A DNA stretch of 46,059 bases from positions 1 through 46,059 of the forward strand of contig NZ_AEPF01000092.1 in NCBI RefSeq assembly GCF_000193735.1, given 5' to 3'. Positions 43,787-46,059 of this stretch are shown here, in pieces. This stretch comes from Neisseria sicca 4320. Its GTDB lineage: Bacteria; Pseudomonadota; Gammaproteobacteria; Burkholderiales; Neisseriaceae. The translations under genes and the position numbers were made by a program. The notes below the pieces were generated by a model. The model was not told the DNA's origin, ran no database searches, and saw only the letters and a list, made by a program, of their open reading frames with translations. Within the stretch, counting starts at the first letter, position 1, and the number at the start of each line of letters is the position of its first letter.

Positions 43787-44272
43787 ATGAATTTTTTTAG
43801 AAAAACAGCCTTGTTTCTGCTCGTTTTGTCCGTATTGGCTGCCTGCGGTTCGTTTGTTTCGCAATATGTTTTAGGGATGAATCCCTGCGTATTGTGCATC
43901 GTGCAGCGTTTGTGCGTATTGGCGGTAGGCGTGGCGGCTTTGTTGGCGGTATTTTTCCGTCAGTCTTCTAAAGTGGGGCGGACATTTTCCGCTTTGCTTA
44001 TCAGCGTGCCTGCGGTGTACGGGATAGGGACGGCGGCTTATCAGTTGTGGCTGCAAAGCCTGCCGCCGGGTACAGCACCTTCCTGCGGCGCACCGTGGAC
44101 GTTCCGCCTGAAGGACTGGCCGTTGTTTGACTGGTTCGAACCCATCGTGCGCGGCTTCGGCAATTGCGCCGTACCGGATTATTTTTTGGGTATCGCGCTG
44201 CCGGTTTGGAGTATCGCTTATTTTTGTTTCGTCGTCGTATTGGTCTGGTTTGCTTGGTTGAAAACGAGATAA
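43787..44272 (+). CDS. dsbB: Disulfide bond formation protein B
   Basis: An inner-membrane protein that reoxidises DsbA and passes electrons to quinones. Four membrane segments and two periplasmic loops carry the redox pairs: Cys34-Cys37 in NPCVLC, and Cys100 with Cys127 in the second loop (APSCGAPW, FGNCAVPDY). The 161-aa length is typical. DsbA is not in the window. Surface and pilus proteins of Neisseria depend on this pathway. Confidence 0.94.
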   Translation: MNFFRKTALFLLVLSVLAACGSFVSQYVLGMNPCVLCIVQRLCVLAVGVAALLAVFFRQSSKVGRTFSALLISVPAVYGIGTAAYQLWLQSLPPGTAPSCGAPWTFRLKDWPLFDWFEPIVRGFGNCAVPDYFLGIALPVWSIAYFCFVVVLVWFAWLKTR

Positions 44273-44290
44273 ATGTCCGGAATTTAAAAA

Positions 44291-44323
44291 AAAGGTCGTC
44301 TGAAAACTTTTCAGACGACCTTT
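44291..44323. terminator. DUS-pair terminator between dsbB and symporter
   Basis: Uptake sequences at 44293-44304 and 44310-44321 with A and T runs on both flanks; serves both convergent genes. Confidence 0.85.
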
Positions 44324-44336
44324 TCACGATTGCGGA

Positions 44337-45755
44337 TTAAGCCTTGTCGTGGAATTCGTGGAATTCATATTGGTAGGACAAGTCTTTGCCTGCTTTTTTC
44401 TGCGCCAGATAATCGTCGTAAACGGCGCGGATTTCTTTGCGCAAGAGGAATAGGGCGATTAAGTTGGGAATGACCATGAAGCCGTTGAACATATCCGACA
44501 GGCTCCAAACCAAATCGACCTTACCCAACGTGCCCAACACGATAGCCAGCAGCACGAGCGCGCGGTAGATGCCCAAGTGTTTGCCTCTGAAGAGGAAGCG
44601 GATGTTGGACTCGCCGAAGTAATACCAGCCGATGATGGTGGTGAAGGCGAAGAAGGTCAGGCAGACGGCGAGCAGTTGCGAGCCGAAGCCGGGGAAGGCT
44701 TTGCTGAAGGCGAATTGGGTCACCGCCGCGCCTTGTTCGCCGGCAAGGTTGGCATCGGTCAGGAGGATAATCAGCGCGGTGGCAGTGCAGACCAAGATGG
44801 TGTCGATGAATACGCCGATAAATGCCGCCAAGCCTTGTTGAACGGGGTGGTTTACGTCGGCGGTAGCGTGTGCGTGCGGTGTCGAACCCATACCCGCTTC
44901 GTTGGAAAACAGCCCGCGTGCCACGCCGAAACGGACGGCTTCGCGCATACCGATACCCGCTGCGCCGCCTAAAACGGCTTCAGGGTTGAAGGCGGCGGTA
45001 AAGATGTGGTTGAACATCGGTATGATGTGGTCGGAGAATTTGAACAGGATAACGACGGCACACAAGATATAGATAATCGCCATAAACGGCACGACGAATT
45101 GGGCGATGTTGGCGATGCGGTTGACGCCGCCGACGATAATCATGCCCGCGAGGACGGCGAGGACGATGCCTACTGCCAATGCCGGTACGTTAAAGGCGAT
45201 GGTAACGGAGGAGGCGATGGAGTTTGCCTGCGTGGCGTTACCGATAAAGCCCAGCGCGATAATCAGGGCGATAGAGAAGAAGCCCGATAAGAAACGTGCC
45301 GCCCCGCGCCCGATTTTCGGGGTCAGACCATGCGTGATGTAGAACGCGGGACCGCCGATGTATTTGCCGTGGCTGACGACGCGGTATTTTTGCGCAAGCA
45401 GGGCTTCGGCAAAAATCGTGGACATCCCCAAAACGGCGGAAAGCCACATCCAAAAAATCGCGCCCGGCCCGCCTGCGGTAATGGCGGTTGCCACGCCGGC
45501 GACGTTGCCCGTACCGATTTGCGCGGAGACGGCAACGGCGAGTGCTTGGAATTGCGACAAAGATTTATCGTCTTTGTCTTTTTTGGAAAACAAACCGCCG
45601 AAAACGGATTTGAACCCCGCCCCCAATTTAGTAATCTGCGGCGCGCCCAGATAGAGTGTGAAAAACAGGCCGATGCCCAAAAGGGCATAAATCAGCATGT
45701 AATCCCACAGAATCAGATTGACTGCGCCCACCAGTGCAGACAATGTTTCTTCCAT
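44337..45755 (-). CDS. AGCS-family alanine/glycine:cation symporter
   Basis: An inner-membrane sodium- or proton-coupled importer of alanine or glycine. The 472-aa protein has about ten hydrophobic segments and family blocks: QALAVAVSAQIGTGNVAGVATAI near residue 70, AVRFGVARGLFSNEAGMGSTPHAHA near 280, and GWYYFGE near 375. The start MEETLSALVGAVNLILWDYML at 45755 is the usual one. The substrate is inferred from family. Confidence 0.92.
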   Translation of the reverse strand: MEETLSALVGAVNLILWDYMLIYALLGIGLFFTLYLGAPQITKLGAGFKSVFGGLFSKKDKDDKSLSQFQALAVAVSAQIGTGNVAGVATAITAGGPGAIFWMWLSAVLGMSTIFAEALLAQKYRVVSHGKYIGGPAFYITHGLTPKIGRGAARFLSGFFSIALIIALGFIGNATQANSIASSVTIAFNVPALAVGIVLAVLAGMIIVGGVNRIANIAQFVVPFMAIIYILCAVVILFKFSDHIIPMFNHIFTAAFNPEAVLGGAAGIGMREAVRFGVARGLFSNEAGMGSTPHAHATADVNHPVQQGLAAFIGVFIDTILVCTATALIILLTDANLAGEQGAAVTQFAFSKAFPGFGSQLLAVCLTFFAFTTIIGWYYFGESNIRFLFRGKHLGIYRALVLLAIVLGTLGKVDLVWSLSDMFNGFMVIPNLIALFLLRKEIRAVYDDYLAQKKAGKDLSYQYEFHEFHDKA

Positions 45756-46059
45756 AATTACAAACCTTATATTGAAAAATGAACAGATGACGGCATTCTG
45801 CGGCGGTTACTCCGTCGAATACCGTTGTGTCGGACGGCGCGGCGAGCAGGCCGGCTTCGTCCGTTTCGCCCCAAGTTGTCAACAATCCTGAAGCAGGTCT
45901 GCATGATACCGTAAACCTTTTGTGAGGCAAACGAAAAAAAGGATCAGGTTTGGGCAAAGACAAGATTTTTGCGTTTTTCAGGCGCAGGCAGCGTTTTCAG
46001 ACAACCCTTTGGCAGGATGAGGGGTCGTCTGAAATATTTTAGGCATATCTGACCTTGTG
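45756..46059. other. Region upstream of the symporter to the window end
   Basis: 304 bases with the symporter promoter and a near-match uptake sequence (GGGTCGTCTGAA, 46022-46033) facing an imperfect copy near 45997. An open frame on the minus strand (45963 downwards) overlaps the symporter and shows no coding features. Confidence 0.5.

Noticed and set aside
45628..45963. 111-codon frame near the window end
   Set aside because: It overlaps the symporter start in another frame and shows no family pattern.

Overview
The window is a piece of a Neisseria chromosome. The main evidence is the DNA uptake sequence: AGGTCGTCTGAA occurs about 50 times by hand count, mostly as inverted pairs between genes. 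From published DUS dialect work this is the AG-muc form of the N. mucosa / N. sicca / N. macacae group, not the AT/GCC form of meningococci and gonococci. Six Correia repeat enclosed elements (CREEs: five of 107 bp, one of 156 bp) and typical neisserial neighbours (pilW, aniA/norB, hpuA/hpuB with a Slam gene) agree. I saw no rRNA, tRNA or CRISPR array.

Layout. 1-882: 5' part of a membrane-anchored pentapeptide-repeat protein, cut by the window edge. 1097-5417: proton-translocating transhydrogenase (pntA, pntB), the two genes separated by a LysE-type exporter and a small unknown gene in DNA carrying DUS of other genera. 5636-12940: housekeeping genes (gloA, a THUMP methyltransferase, fumC, yicC, rph, a ModG-like molbindin, lysC). 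13349-17543: pqiABC lipid-transport operon and a glutathione S-transferase. 17742-20240: LytS/AlgZ-type histidine kinase back to back with argH. 20463-29538: cmk, rpsA-ihfB, zapE, ndk, then the tight rlmN-pilW-rodZ-ispG cluster. 29905-34855: truncated denitrification (aniA and a NirV-like gene, divergent from norB). 34997-36491: a prophage-derived gene fragment lying exactly between two CREEs. 36620-42200: the Hpu haemoglobin-haptoglobin uptake module with its Slam exporter. 42427-45755: greB, rpsO, dsbB and an AGCS symporter.

How the genes work together. AniA reduces nitrite to NO at the cell surface and NorB reduces NO to N2O; the shared 464-bp control region holds an FNR-type box and a 17-bp palindrome before norB. 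HpuA (surface lipoprotein) and HpuB (TonB-dependent channel) take up haem iron, and a Slam exports HpuA. Here hpuB and the Slam gene each carry a one-base frameshift, while every conserved housekeeping gene in the window reads through intact.

Most noteworthy: (1) the CREE-bounded phage nuclease/metallopeptidase fragment, whose last codons are supplied by one CREE and whose first ATG abuts the other; (2) nearly identical inverted CREEs bracketing the whole aniA/nirV/norB block; (3) paired frameshifts confined to the Hpu/Slam module; (4) a mosaic of foreign DUS dialects between pntA and pntB.
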